64,000 bases of DNA from Stenotrophomonas tumulicola (GTDB taxonomy: Bacteria; Pseudomonadota; Gammaproteobacteria; Xanthomonadales; Xanthomonadaceae), in assembly GCF_014117215.1 (NCBI RefSeq), contig NZ_JACGXS010000003.1, positions 62,001-126,000 on the forward strand, in the 5' to 3' direction. The notes below the pieces were generated by a model, which saw only the letters and a program-made list of their open reading frames with translations, did no database searches and was not told the origin of the DNA. The position numbers were made by a program, and so were the translations under genes. Shown piece by piece: positions 27,493 through 36,558 of this stretch. How positions within the stretch are numbered: the stretch's first letter is position 1; each line of letters opens with the position of its first letter.

Positions 27493-30246
27493 ATGTCGAA
27501 GCACAAACGCAGCGCGTTGTCTTTGGCGCTGGCCGTCGCACTGTCACCGGTGCTTGCATCCGCGCAGTCCACCACAGCATCCGGCCAGGCCGGCAGCACC
27601 GCGACCAACCTGGATGCGGTGCAGGTCACCGGCATCCGCCGCGGCATCGAGAACGCCATCGCGGTGAAGCAGGACGCCACCTCCGTGGTCGAAGTGATCT
27701 CGGCCGAGGACATCGGCAAACTGCCCGACGTGAGCATCGCTGAATCGCTCGCACGCCTGCCCGGCCTGGCCGCCCAGCGCGTTGCCGGCCGTGCGCAGGT
27801 GATCAGCGTGCGCGGGCTGTCGCCGGATTTCGCCACCACCCTGCTCAACGGCCGCGAGGTGGTCAGCACCGGCGACAACCGCAGCGTGGAGTTTGACCAG
27901 TACCCATCCGAGCTGGTCAACGGCGTCACCGTGTACAAGACGCCGGACGCCGCGCTGGTGGGCCAGGGCCTGTCAGGCACCATCGACATGCAGACCGCAC
28001 GCCCGCTGAGCTTCCCCGACCGCGTGATCGCCATCAGCGGCCGCTACCAGAAGAGTTCGCTGGGTGACGCGGCCGGCGTGGATGAGTTCGGCAATCGCTT
28101 CAGCGCCAGCTACATCGACCAGTTCCGCGACAACACCCTGGGCATCTCCATCGGTTATGCGCACAGCGACATGCCGATCCAGGAAAACCAGGTCGGCCTG
28201 TACGAACCATGGACCACTGAACACACCGATGCCGGCAACCGTCCCGGCCTTGCCGCCGGCACCGTGTTCACCGACGGCATCAAGGCCCTGCGCCGCACCG
28301 GCAACAACAAGCGCGATGGCGTGATGGCGACCGTGCAGTTCCGCCCGTCAAACGCATGGACCAGCACGCTGGATGCGTTCCATACCGAAGCCGAGCAGAT
28401 CGACACGGCAAACCAGTTCGAGGTCAACCTCAGCAACTTCAACGGCGGCTATACGCCCGGCCTGCAGATCAACAATCCGCAGCTCAACGCCGATGGCACC
28501 TTCACCGGCGGCACGGCCACCGGCGTGTATCCGCTGGTGCGCGGCATGTACAACAAGCGCGAAGACAAGATCGATGCGTTCGGCTGGAACAACGAGTTCA
28601 ACTTTGGTGGCGTCAAGCTGGTCGCCGACGTGAATTACTCCAAGGCCACGCGTGAAGAGCTGAACCTGGAAAACAACCTGCAGCTCACGCCGATGCCACA
28701 GCTGGACACGGTTGGCATCGTGGTCAATCCGAACGGCTTTTCGCAGATCAGCCCGGGGCTGGATTATTCCAATCCGGATACGCTGTTCCTGACCAATACC
28801 ATCTATGGTTCCGGCTACGGCAAGGTACCGGTGGTCGAAGACCGCCTGAAGGGCGCACGCCTGGCCGCTACGCTGCCGGTACCTGAAGCCATGTCGTCGT
28901 GGTTCTCCGATGTCGACGTTGGCGTGAACTATGCCGACCGCCGCAAGCAGAAGAGCCAGGCCGAAGGCAACATCCTGCTCGGCGCACAGGGCGATGCGAA
29001 CATCGCCTCGGACCTGCAACGCGACCGGGTGAACCTCGGCTTTGCCGGCATAGGCTATATCCCGGCCTGGAACGTGCCGGCGGCGGTGGGCCGCTACATG
29101 GAGTTCAACCCGGTCACCGACCTGGACTACCTGATCCCGAAATCGTGGACGGTGCAGGAGAAGACCACCACGGCCTGGTTGCGCGCCAACATCAACACCG
29201 ACATCGGCGTGGTCGGCGTGCGCGGCAACATCGGCGTGCAGATGCAGCACACCGACCAGAGTTCCCAGTCCAGCTACTTCGACAGCTCGCGTCCGGCCGG
29301 ACAGAACGTGCTGCCGATCGACGCGGGCAAGACCTACAACGACTGGCTGCCCAGCTTGAACCTGGCCTTCATGTTCCCGCACCAGCAGACGCTGCGCTTC
29401 GCTGCAGCCAAGCAGGTCGCGCGCCCACGCGTGGACCAGATGCGCGCCGGCCTGGAGTTCGGCGTGGATACGGCCACCGGCAAGCCTGGCGGCAGCGGCG
29501 GCAACCCGCTGCTGGACCCTTGGCGGGCGACCGCGCTGGATCTCTCGTATGAGAAGTATTTCGGCGAGCGTGCCTACGTGGCCGCCGCCATCTTCTACAA
29601 GGACCTGAAGAGCTACGTCTATACCCAGTCGGTCGATGACTATGACTTCAGCGACTTCATCGCCAGCTACGTGCCGCCGCCGGGCATGACCGTGCCGGTG
29701 CTGCCGGTAGGTACGTTCTCCTCGCCGCAGAACGGCAAGGGCGGCACGCTGCGTGGCCTGGAGCTGACCGCCTCGCTGCCGCTGGACATGTTCAGCGACG
29801 TGCTGCGCGGCTTTGGCGTGCAGGCCAGCGCGACGTTCAACGACAGCGACATCAAGATCCTGGATCCGGAAAGCGCCTCCAGCGTCGGCAGCGATCCCAT
29901 CGACCTGCCAGGCCTGTCCGATCGCGTGTACAACTTCACGGCCTACTATGAGCGCAGTGGGTTCGAGGCACGCGTCAGCCAGCGTCGTCGTTCGGACTTC
30001 ATCGGCGAAATCGGCAACTTCAATGGCAACCGCACGCTGCGTTACGTGGTCGGCGAGAACGTGACCGACGCGCAGGTGAGCTACACCTTCAGCGACAGCA
30101 GCAGCCTGGCCGGCCTGACCCTGCTGCTGCAGGGTACCAACCTGACCAACGAGCCGTACCGTACGTATGCCGGCACCACGGATCGTCCGCTGGAATATAT
30201 TGAATGGGGCCGTACCTACATGCTGGGTGTGAACTACAAGTTCTGA
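27493..30246 (+). CDS. TonB-dependent receptor for malto-oligosaccharides
   Basis: A 917-residue outer-membrane receptor of the large sugar-receptor group (TIGR01782 type, like Caulobacter MalA). ATG 27493 follows GGGAGGGGAAA. The signal peptide is residues 1-24. A TonB box-like stretch LDAVQVTG is followed by the plug domain (VVEVISAEDIGKLPDVSIAE, VRGLSPDFATTLLNGR, TVYKTPDAALVGQGLSGTID), and the beta-barrel ends LGVNYKF with terminal Phe. It should bring malto-oligosaccharides into the periplasm for the GH97, amylase and six-hairpin enzymes. Operator copy 2 and a second palindrome precede it, and a terminator follows at 30268. Confidence 0.93.
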   Translation: MSKHKRSALSLALAVALSPVLASAQSTTASGQAGSTATNLDAVQVTGIRRGIENAIAVKQDATSVVEVISAEDIGKLPDVSIAESLARLPGLAAQRVAGRAQVISVRGLSPDFATTLLNGREVVSTGDNRSVEFDQYPSELVNGVTVYKTPDAALVGQGLSGTIDMQTARPLSFPDRVIAISGRYQKSSLGDAAGVDEFGNRFSASYIDQFRDNTLGISIGYAHSDMPIQENQVGLYEPWTTEHTDAGNRPGLAAGTVFTDGIKALRRTGNNKRDGVMATVQFRPSNAWTSTLDAFHTEAEQIDTANQFEVNLSNFNGGYTPGLQINNPQLNADGTFTGGTATGVYPLVRGMYNKREDKIDAFGWNNEFNFGGVKLVADVNYSKATREELNLENNLQLTPMPQLDTVGIVVNPNGFSQISPGLDYSNPDTLFLTNTIYGSGYGKVPVVEDRLKGARLAATLPVPEAMSSWFSDVDVGVNYADRRKQKSQAEGNILLGAQGDANIASDLQRDRVNLGFAGIGYIPAWNVPAAVGRYMEFNPVTDLDYLIPKSWTVQEKTTTAWLRANINTDIGVVGVRGNIGVQMQHTDQSSQSSYFDSSRPAGQNVLPIDAGKTYNDWLPSLNLAFMFPHQQTLRFAAAKQVARPRVDQMRAGLEFGVDTATGKPGGSGGNPLLDPWRATALDLSYEKYFGERAYVAAAIFYKDLKSYVYTQSVDDYDFSDFIASYVPPPGMTVPVLPVGTFSSPQNGKGGTLRGLELTASLPLDMFSDVLRGFGVQASATFNDSDIKILDPESASSVGSDPIDLPGLSDRVYNFTAYYERSGFEARVSQRRRSDFIGEIGNFNGNRTLRYVVGENVTDAQVSYTFSDSSSLAGLTLLLQGTNLTNEPYRTYAGTTDRPLEYIEWGRTYMLGVNYKF

Positions 30247-30267
30247 CCCGGTCGCAGTGATTGAAGG

Positions 30268-30298
30268 AACGGGGCGCCCTGGCGCCCCGTTTCCATTT
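30268..30298 (+). terminator. Terminator after the receptor gene
   Basis: AACGGGGCGCC (30268-30278) and GGCGCCCCGTT (30281-30291) form an 11-base self-complementary arm pair followed by a pyrimidine-rich TTCCATTT. Confidence 0.8.
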
Positions 30299-30305
30299 CA
30301 GCGGT

Positions 30306-30623
30306 TCAACAGATGAAGCCCAGCCGCCCGTCGCAATTCTTCAGCAGCGGAACATTCGGCAGCCGCGTCTGCGTCTCGTCGGGATTCACGCCGCCATCCG
30401 CGGCCCTGCAGTCGACGCCAAGCTTGCAGAAGTCAGCGGGGAAAAAATACACGAAGCGAAGACTGCAACTGCTGGACGCTTCCGATTGATGCCATGCGTC
30501 ACTGCAGGCCTGCGCGCTGCTCCGTGGGCGCTCTCCGTCGGCCCTTGCGGGTGCGGCCGACAGGCCTGACGATGCTGCTGCAAAGAGGATTGCACTGATG
30601 GTCAAGGTCCTGGACGTCTTCAT
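30306..30623 (-). CDS. Small secreted cysteine-containing protein
   Basis: A 105-residue protein with a signal peptide (residues 1-28, ending PARADG). The mature part of about 77 residues has six cysteines: ACSDAWHQSEASSSC, FFPADFCKLGVDC and LKNCDGRLGFIC, suggesting three disulfides. Similar short proteins with the order C-W-S-C...C...C...NC are scattered in Xanthomonadaceae; no function is known to me. ATG 30623 has a weak GAGGCG upstream. It lies between the receptor gene and the GH13 glucosidase gene, antiparallel to the receptor, and may be unrelated to sugar use. Confidence 0.7.
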   Translation of the reverse strand: MKTSRTLTISAILFAAASSGLSAAPARADGERPRSSAQACSDAWHQSEASSSCSLRFVYFFPADFCKLGVDCRAADGGVNPDETQTRLPNVPLLKNCDGRLGFIC

Positions 30624-30777
30624 GGGTCGCGCCTCACTTTCCTGGATGGAGTAAGGCAACAGTGGGCTTGACGACTGACACAGGTCTGTCAGGCCATCCC
30701 GTGCCATGTCGGCGAATAGTTCCCGGCCTGCCGTAAGCCACAAGCCGTGGGCCTGGCCCCGAGGTAACAGCCGCACA

Positions 30778-30810
30778 GAAAAAAGGACGGGGCCTGTCGG
30801 CCCCGCCCTC
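30778..30810 (-). terminator. Terminator of the GH13 alpha-glucosidase gene
   Basis: On the minus strand GGGCGGGGCC, a GACA loop and GGCCCCGTCC are followed by six T. It stands 25 bases after the stop of the gene at 30835-32451. Confidence 0.88.
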
Positions 30811-30834
30811 AAGTACCACCAACGGAGAAATCGA

Positions 30835-32451
30835 TCAGCCGACGTGGCGGCCGCAGTACACGGCATGCGCCGGCAGCACCAGCTCGCCGTCTTCGGCGGT
30901 GCCGGCGTCCGGTCCAGGCACGACGACGGCCTGCCACTCGCCCTCGGGCAATGCATGCCGTACCGGCTCGCCAGACAGGTTGAACGCCAGCAGCAGGGTC
31001 TCATCACCCAGGGTACGTTCAAACAGCAGTACCGGCTCGACGCTGTCCAGGAAGCGGATTGCCCCCTGCAGCAGGATCTGCTGCGTGCGCCGCCAGGCCA
31101 GGAAGCTGCGGAATGCGGACAGCACCGAACCGGGATCGGCTTCCTGCACCGCCACCGCGTGCGCCTGGTGATCCGCCGGAATCGGCAACCACGGCTGGCC
31201 CTGGGTGAAGCCCGCCAGCGGCGCGTCGGTCCACGGCATCGGCGTGCGACAGCCGTCACGGCCCTTGAAGTTCGGCCAGAAGGTAATGCCATACGGGTCC
31301 TGCAACGCCTCGAACGGCACATCGGCCTCGCCCAGCCCCAGCTCTTCGCCCTGGTACAGGCAGATGGAACCGCGCAGCGAGCACAGCATCGCCACCAGCA
31401 TCCGCGCCAGGCGCGGATTGGCCGGATGGCCGCCCCAGCGGGTCACTGCCCGCTCCACGTCATGGTTGGAGATGGCCCAGCATGGCCAGCCCTCGGTCAT
31501 CGCCGCTTCCAGCCGCGATACGGTGTCGCGGATGTAGCTGGCGCTGTAATCCTTCACCAGCAGTTCGAAGCTGTATCCCATGTGCAGGCGGCCCGGCGCG
31601 GTGTATTCGGCCGTGGTTGCCAGTGAATCCTCGGCCGATATCTCACCCAGGCTGACCGCACCGGGATACTCGTCCAGCAGGCCGCGCAGGCGCTCGATGA
31701 AGGGAAGGTTTTCCGGCTGGGTATTGTTGTAGAGGTGGTACTGGTACGCGTATGGATTATCCGTGCTGAAACCACGGCCGAGGCGCTTTTCCAGCGGCTT
31801 TGCCGGGTTGTCGCGCAGTTGCCGGTCATGGAAACAGAAGTTGATCGAATCCAGGCGGAAACCGTCCACGCCACGGTCCAGCCAGAACCGCACGTAATCC
31901 AGCGTGGCCTGCTGCACCGCCGGATTATGGAAATCCAGGTCTGGCTGGTCGGCCAGGAAATTGTGCAGGTAATACTGCTCGCGGCGCGGCTCCCACTGCC
32001 ATGCCACGCCGCCGAACAACGACATCCAGTTGTTCGGTGCCGTGCCGTCTTCGCGCGGATCGGCCCATACGTACCAGTCGGCCTTCGGGTTGGTGCGGTC
32101 CTGCCGGCTTTCGCGGAACCACGCGTGTTCGACCGAGGTATGGCTGAACACCTGGTCGACCATCACCTTCAAGCCGAGCGCATGCGCCTTGGCCAACAGG
32201 CGATCGAAATCGGCCAGGGTGCCGAACAGCGGATCGACATCGCGGTGGTCGGCGATGTCGTAGCCGAAGTCGGCCATCGGTGAAGTGAAGAACGGCGAAA
32301 TCCAGATCGCGTCCACGCCCAGCGCGGCCACGTAGTCCAGCCGCTCGATGATGCCGGGCAGGTCACCCACGCCGTCGCCGTTGGCATCCAGGAAGCTGCG
32401 CGGGTAGATCTGGTAGATGATGGCACCGCGCCACCAGGGTGTATTGGACAT
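30835..32451 (-). CDS. Cytosolic GH13 alpha-glucosidase
   Basis: A 538-residue GH13 enzyme of the oligo-1,6-glucosidase/alpha-glucosidase subgroup without a signal peptide. It opens MSNTPWWRGAIIYQIYPRSF. Conserved regions are VDQVFSHTS (I), GFRLDSINF with nucleophile Asp201 (II), SLGEISAED with Glu270 (III) and ISNHDVERA with Asp331 (IV). QPDLDFHNPAV marks the subfamily region V. It would release glucose from imported maltose and malto-oligosaccharides. Operator copy 3 lies about 95 bases upstream, which places this single gene in the maltose regulon. A good terminator follows. Confidence 0.95.
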   Translation of the reverse strand: MSNTPWWRGAIIYQIYPRSFLDANGDGVGDLPGIIERLDYVAALGVDAIWISPFFTSPMADFGYDIADHRDVDPLFGTLADFDRLLAKAHALGLKVMVDQVFSHTSVEHAWFRESRQDRTNPKADWYVWADPREDGTAPNNWMSLFGGVAWQWEPRREQYYLHNFLADQPDLDFHNPAVQQATLDYVRFWLDRGVDGFRLDSINFCFHDRQLRDNPAKPLEKRLGRGFSTDNPYAYQYHLYNNTQPENLPFIERLRGLLDEYPGAVSLGEISAEDSLATTAEYTAPGRLHMGYSFELLVKDYSASYIRDTVSRLEAAMTEGWPCWAISNHDVERAVTRWGGHPANPRLARMLVAMLCSLRGSICLYQGEELGLGEADVPFEALQDPYGITFWPNFKGRDGCRTPMPWTDAPLAGFTQGQPWLPIPADHQAHAVAVQEADPGSVLSAFRSFLAWRRTQQILLQGAIRFLDSVEPVLLFERTLGDETLLLAFNLSGEPVRHALPEGEWQAVVVPGPDAGTAEDGELVLPAHAVYCGRHVG

Positions 32452-32544
32452 GAGGCCCCCCTCCGGGCTCTGTTGGCCCGTGGAAACATGGGCCGGAAAC
32501 TAGCCCGCAAAGCTTAGCGGCGCGCCCTGCGGCGTGGTGCCACC

Positions 32545-32558
32545 TGCATACGTATTCA
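32545..32558. promoter_or_regulatory. Maltose-locus operator, copy 3
   Basis: TGCATACGTATTCA, identical to copy 1, is placed upstream of the alpha-glucosidase start at 32451 and 116 bases before the unrelated ispB start. Confidence 0.8.
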
Positions 32559-32673
32559 CGGCCAGCCGCCTGTCGCGGCACGCCCGCAGCGCGGGCCGGC
32601 TGGGCTGGAAAGGCGGTGCGCCCCATTTCACGGCCAGCCCCTATAATTGGGGGGAGCCTTGAAGCCAGACCGC

Positions 32674-33672
32674 ATGACCATTCTCGAAGATTCCCGTGCC
32701 GCCCTGGGCCTGCCCCAGATCCAGTCGCTTGCCGCTGCCGACATGGCGGCCGTCGATGCCCTGATCCGGCGCCGGCTTTCTTCGGACGTGGTGCTGATCA
32801 ACCAGATTGCCGACCACATCATCTCCGCCGGCGGCAAGCGGCTGCGCCCGATGCTGGTGATGCTGGCTGGCCACGCGGTCGGTACGGCAGGTCCGGAACA
32901 CCACCAGCTGGCGGCAATCATCGAGTTCATCCACACCTCCACGCTGCTGCATGACGACGTGGTGGACGAATCCAGCCTGCGCCGCGGGCGCAGCACCGCC
33001 AATGCATTGTGGGGCAACGCCCCCAGCGTGCTGGTCGGCGATTTCCTGTATTCGCGAAGCTTCCAGTTGATGGTCGAACTGGACCGCATGCCGGTCATGC
33101 AGATCCTGGCCGACACCACCAACCGCATCGCCGAAGGCGAGGTGCTGCAGCTGCTGCACGTGCATAACCCCGACACCGACGAGGCGGCGTACCTGCGGGT
33201 GATCGAGCGCAAGACCGCGGTGCTGTTCGCCGCGGGCACGCGCCTGGGGGCACTGGCCAGCGGCGTCGATGAAACCATCCAGCAAGCGCTGTACGACTAC
33301 GGCATGCACCTGGGCTACGCATTCCAGATCGCCGACGACGTGCTGGATTACTCGGCAAACGCCGACGAACTGGGCAAGAACCTGGGCGACGACCTGGCCG
33401 AAGGCAAGGCGACGCTGCCGCTGATCCATGCCATGGCGCGCTCCGACGAAGCCACCCGCCAGCGCCTGCGCAGCATCGTGCAGGATGGCGACGCCTCGGC
33501 AATGCCGGAGGTACTGGCAGCCATCCACGCCACCGGCGGGCTGGACTACAGCCGCCGCCGCGCGGAGGAATACGCGCAGAAGGCCGAACGCGCGCTGGAC
33601 GGCCTGGCCGACAACGACGCGGTCGCCGCCCTGCGCGGCCTGGCCCGCTACGCCGTGCAGCGCAGCCACTAA
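32674..33672 (+). CDS. ispB: Polyprenyl (octaprenyl) diphosphate synthase
   Basis: A 332-residue trans-prenyltransferase that makes the ubiquinone side chain. The first aspartate-rich motif is LLHDDVVDES, preceded by GGKRLRPMLV; the second is ADDVLDYSA. ERKTAVLFAAGTRLGAL and the closing KAERALDGLADNDA fit the IspB group. ATG 32674 is chosen; a TATAAT at 32642-32647 lies just upstream, so the transcript leader would be very short. TTG codons at 32647 and 32659 are in frame but overlap this promoter element. It stands alone, with an inverted SMAG pair after the stop. Confidence 0.95.
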   Translation: MTILEDSRAALGLPQIQSLAAADMAAVDALIRRRLSSDVVLINQIADHIISAGGKRLRPMLVMLAGHAVGTAGPEHHQLAAIIEFIHTSTLLHDDVVDESSLRRGRSTANALWGNAPSVLVGDFLYSRSFQLMVELDRMPVMQILADTTNRIAEGEVLQLLHVHNPDTDEAAYLRVIERKTAVLFAAGTRLGALASGVDETIQQALYDYGMHLGYAFQIADDVLDYSANADELGKNLGDDLAEGKATLPLIHAMARSDEATRQRLRSIVQDGDASAMPEVLAAIHATGGLDYSRRRAEEYAQKAERALDGLADNDAVAALRGLARYAVQRSH

Positions 33673-33680
33673 GTCGCATC

Positions 33681-33745
33681 GGTAGCGCCGAGCCATGCTC
33701 GGCGGACGATCGGCGCCGCGCACGCCGAGCCTGGCTCGGCGCTAC
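33681..33745. repeat. Inverted pair of SMAG palindromes
   Basis: GGTAGCGCCGAGCCATGCTC (33681 on) and its mirror unit CGCCGAGCCTGGCTCGGCGC with trailing TAC (33723-33745) face each other between the convergent ispB and murD2 genes. Together they can form one long hairpin. Confidence 0.85.
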
Positions 33746-33747
33746 AG

Positions 33748-35157
33748 TTACTGGAGGCCGATGCCGGGGATGGCGCTGATGAGGTCGGGGTCGAAGCCAG
33801 CCAGTTCGGCGAAATGGCGGCCGCGCGCCACGTAGTCGCGGTAGGCGCCGTAGCTCGGCGCGCCGGGCGACAACAGCACCACCCCACCCTCCCCGCCCAG
33901 CGCCGAACGCGCCAGCACCATGGCGTCGGGCAGGTCGCACGCCGCATGCAGGCCGAAGCGGCCTGCATCGGCCAGCGGCTGCAACATCGCATGGATCCGC
34001 GGGCCATTGCTGCCCATGGTGACGATCTCCAGTGGCGGCACGTCATCGGCCATGTGCCGGACGAAACCGCTCCAGTCCAGGCCACGGTCATGCCCGCCCA
34101 CCAGTAGCGCGATGCGTTGCCCTGCAAAACATTCCAGCGCCGCCAGGCTGGCATGCGGGGTGGTGCTGATCGAATCATTGACGTAGGCCACGCCATCGCG
34201 CTCGCCTATCCGCTGCAGCCGGTTGGGCAATGGGCGGAACGTCTGCACCGCCGGTGCCAACGCCACCGCATCCAGCCCCAACGCTTCCAGGGCAGCCAGC
34301 ACCGCGCACAGGTTGCCGCGGTTATGCCGGCCCGGCAGCGGCGTATTGCGGGTATCGAACACTGCCTGTCCGCCCCGGTGCACGACCTCGCCACGCATGT
34401 GCCAGCCCTGCGCCTGGTTGAACCACACCACCTCGCTGCCGGGGAGCGACAGCGCGGCCAGGTGCGGGTCGGCAGCGTTCAGTACCGCGATCCGCGGCGC
34501 CGCTTCGGTGACCAGTTTCAGCTTGTCCTCGAGGTAACGCTGCTCGCTGCCATGCCAGTCCAGGTGTTCGGGAAACAGGTTCAGCACCACCGCCACCTGC
34601 GGATGGGCACCGCTGCGTGCCACCTCGCCGGTCTGGTAACTGGACAGCTCCACCGCCCAGTAGGCCGGCGCCGGTTGCCGATCCAATACCTCCAGCAACG
34701 GCAGGCCGATGTTGCCGACCAACCCGGTGCGATGCCCGCCCGCACGCAGCAGGTGCGCCAGCAGCGCGGTCGTGGTGCTCTTGCCCTTGGTGCCCGTCAC
34801 GCAGATCGTGTCATGCACCGTGCCGTCGGCAGCGGCATGCTCGGCGAACCACAGCGCGGTGCCACCGATGAACAGCGTGCCGCGTTCGGCCGCGGCCACC
34901 GCCACCGGCAGGTACGGGCTGATCCCCGGCGACTTGATCACCACCTCGAACCCCGCCAATGCCTCGGCCGTGGGTTCACCGCGCACGTCCAGTGCGCCGG
35001 CCATTTCAACACGTGCCGATTCGACCTCCGCCGCCGGACAGAACAGGCTCAGCGACAGGGTCGGCAGCCGTTGGCGCAGGACAGTGAAAGCCGCACGGCC
35101 TTCGCGTCCCCAGCCCCACAGCGCGACCCGCTTTCCCTCAAGCTGCGAAATCTTCAC
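33748..35157 (-). CDS. murD2: UDP-N-acetylmuramoyl-L-alanine:L-glutamate ligase
   Basis: A 469-residue Mur ligase. The start is GTG 35157, giving [20 protein letters not shown], with a glycine-rich Rossmann loop. The ATP loop is [18 protein letters not shown]; further Mur motifs are [32 protein letters not shown] and [15 protein letters not shown]. It overlaps the end of the upstream murL gene by 20 bases. In Xanthomonas oryzae the homologous pair MurD2-MurL replaces the usual route: MurD2 adds L-Glu and MurL then inverts it to D-Glu. The pairing here makes that role very likely rather than ordinary MurD. Confidence 0.92.
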   Translation of the reverse strand: MKISQLEGKRVALWGWGREGRAAFTVLRQRLPTLSLSLFCPAAEVESARVEMAGALDVRGEPTAEALAGFEVVIKSPGISPYLPVAVAAAERGTLFIGGTALWFAEHAAADGTVHDTICVTGTKGKSTTTALLAHLLRAGGHRTGLVGNIGLPLLEVLDRQPAPAYWAVELSSYQTGEVARSGAHPQVAVVLNLFPEHLDWHGSEQRYLEDKLKLVTEAAPRIAVLNAADPHLAALSLPGSEVVWFNQAQGWHMRGEVVHRGGQAVFDTRNTPLPGRHNRGNLCAVLAALEALGLDAVALAPAVQTFRPLPNRLQRIGERDGVAYVNDSISTTPHASLAALECFAGQRIALLVGGHDRGLDWSGFVRHMADDVPPLEIVTMGSNGPRIHAMLQPLADAGRFGLHAACDLPDAMVLARSALGGEGGVVLLSPGAPSYGAYRDYVARGRHFAELAGFDPDLISAIPGIGLQ

Positions 35158-36490
35158 GCACCCGCTCCCACAACGCGGCCGGAATGCGGTGCTCGCCCTG
35201 CAGCTCCAGCAGCGGCGCCAGCGCCAGTTCCGCGGCATCCAGCTGCGGCAGGATCTCGTTGCAGAAGCGCTTCACCAACGCGTCTTCGTTCCACTCCGCG
35301 CGCGTTGCCAGGGTGGCCATCGCCGCACGTGATTCGCGGCCTTCGCCCACGCATTCGAACGGCTTGTGGTCCTGGAACTCCAGCAGCGCGTCGAAGCCCC
35401 CCGCCTGCTCGGCATCGTCCAGCAGGTTGCGCCCGAAGATGCGCACCAGCCGCGGCTTGGGCATGAACGGCGCCAGCGCCAGGAACACGAAGTGGCACTT
35501 CGGGCATACGCCGCACCAGCGGTTCACCGGGCGCTCGCCAAGGATGTGGAAGTTGCGGTTGCAGCTGGAAAAATGTGCGTCGTAGAAGTCGATCTTGGCG
35601 AACTGCCGCGCCACTGCCAGCTCCGACATCGGCCGCAGCAGCGAGTAGTACTGCAGGTCGGCGGCGACGAAGCGCTGCACGTGGTTGCCGAAGGCCTGCT
35701 CGAATGCCCACCCCTTGGACCACTGGTGGTTGACCTCGCCGGTGCCCGGGATCTGGCTGCCGTAGCTGGCCGATCGCTCGTTGGAAAACACCACCTGGTC
35801 CACGCCCTGCAGCAATGCAGCCAACACCATGATCGCCGAGTTCACCGCGGTGACCGGGATATGGCCGTTCCACGCGCCCTGGCGATTCAACTCGAACAGC
35901 TCCGGCGCCAGCGCACGGCCCAGGTTCAAGGTCGGCAGGCCGGTGCGCTCGGCACAGGCGCGGATCAACTGCGAACCGCCGATCCAGGTCACGGTCTCCT
36001 CCACGCCAGCACGGCGCAGCGCTTCGATGCTGACCAGCGAGTCCTTGCCGCCGCCGATGGCGACCAGCGCATGGGTGCGCAGGCCCAGCGACGGTGCCTG
36101 CATCGCTTCCCCATCCACCGGCAGGCGGAAACGTCCGCGCAGGTTCAGGCCGTTGCGGTAGGCAAACTCCCCCAGCCCGTTGAGGTAGATGGTCTCCACC
36201 AGCGCCGCGGTTTCCGCGTCGATGGCATAGCTGTCGATGACCACCGTCTCCGGCACTGCAGCCTTGTAATAGCTCACGCCGGCGATGAGGTGCAACAACT
36301 GCAGCGCACGCTGCACGGCGGCCGCACGCCCGGTGTCCAGCTCGAACGGTGCACCCGGCACGCTGACGGTCTCCACCATCTCCGGGCCATCATCGAAGGC
36401 ATAGACCAGGCGGGCCACGCCGGTATCCGCGGCGAAATCGCAGCGGACGAAGCGGAAGCGGGAAACCTGGTGTTTGTCGAAAGCAGTCAT
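35138..36490 (-). CDS. murL: UDP-MurNAc-L-Ala-L-Glu epimerase
   Basis: A 450-residue protein matching the Xanthomonas MurL family. ATP-loop-like [18 protein letters not shown] and a cysteine cluster in [20 protein letters not shown] followed by GVCPKCHFV are visible, with [16 protein letters not shown] and [20 protein letters not shown]. It converts the terminal L-Glu of the peptidoglycan precursor to D-Glu using ATP in the cytosol. ATG 36490 gives the natural N-terminus. It is directly upstream of murD2 with overlapping frames, so the two are co-translated. The lysine-biosynthesis fusion ends 68 bases before it in the same direction. Confidence 0.93.
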   Translation of the reverse strand: MTAFDKHQVSRFRFVRCDFAADTGVARLVYAFDDGPEMVETVSVPGAPFELDTGRAAAVQRALQLLHLIAGVSYYKAAVPETVVIDSYAIDAETAALVETIYLNGLGEFAYRNGLNLRGRFRLPVDGEAMQAPSLGLRTHALVAIGGGKDSLVSIEALRRAGVEETVTWIGGSQLIRACAERTGLPTLNLGRALAPELFELNRQGAWNGHIPVTAVNSAIMVLAALLQGVDQVVFSNERSASYGSQIPGTGEVNHQWSKGWAFEQAFGNHVQRFVAADLQYYSLLRPMSELAVARQFAKIDFYDAHFSSCNRNFHILGERPVNRWCGVCPKCHFVFLALAPFMPKPRLVRIFGRNLLDDAEQAGGFDALLEFQDHKPFECVGEGRESRAAMATLATRAEWNEDALVKRFCNEILPQLDAAELALAPLLELQGEHRIPAALWERVREDFAA

Positions 36491-36558
36491 TGATATTCCG
36501 GGTCAGGCACGTGGACGCGCAACGGCGCGGGCAGTGTCGGTGGGCGGGCGCTGGACGG

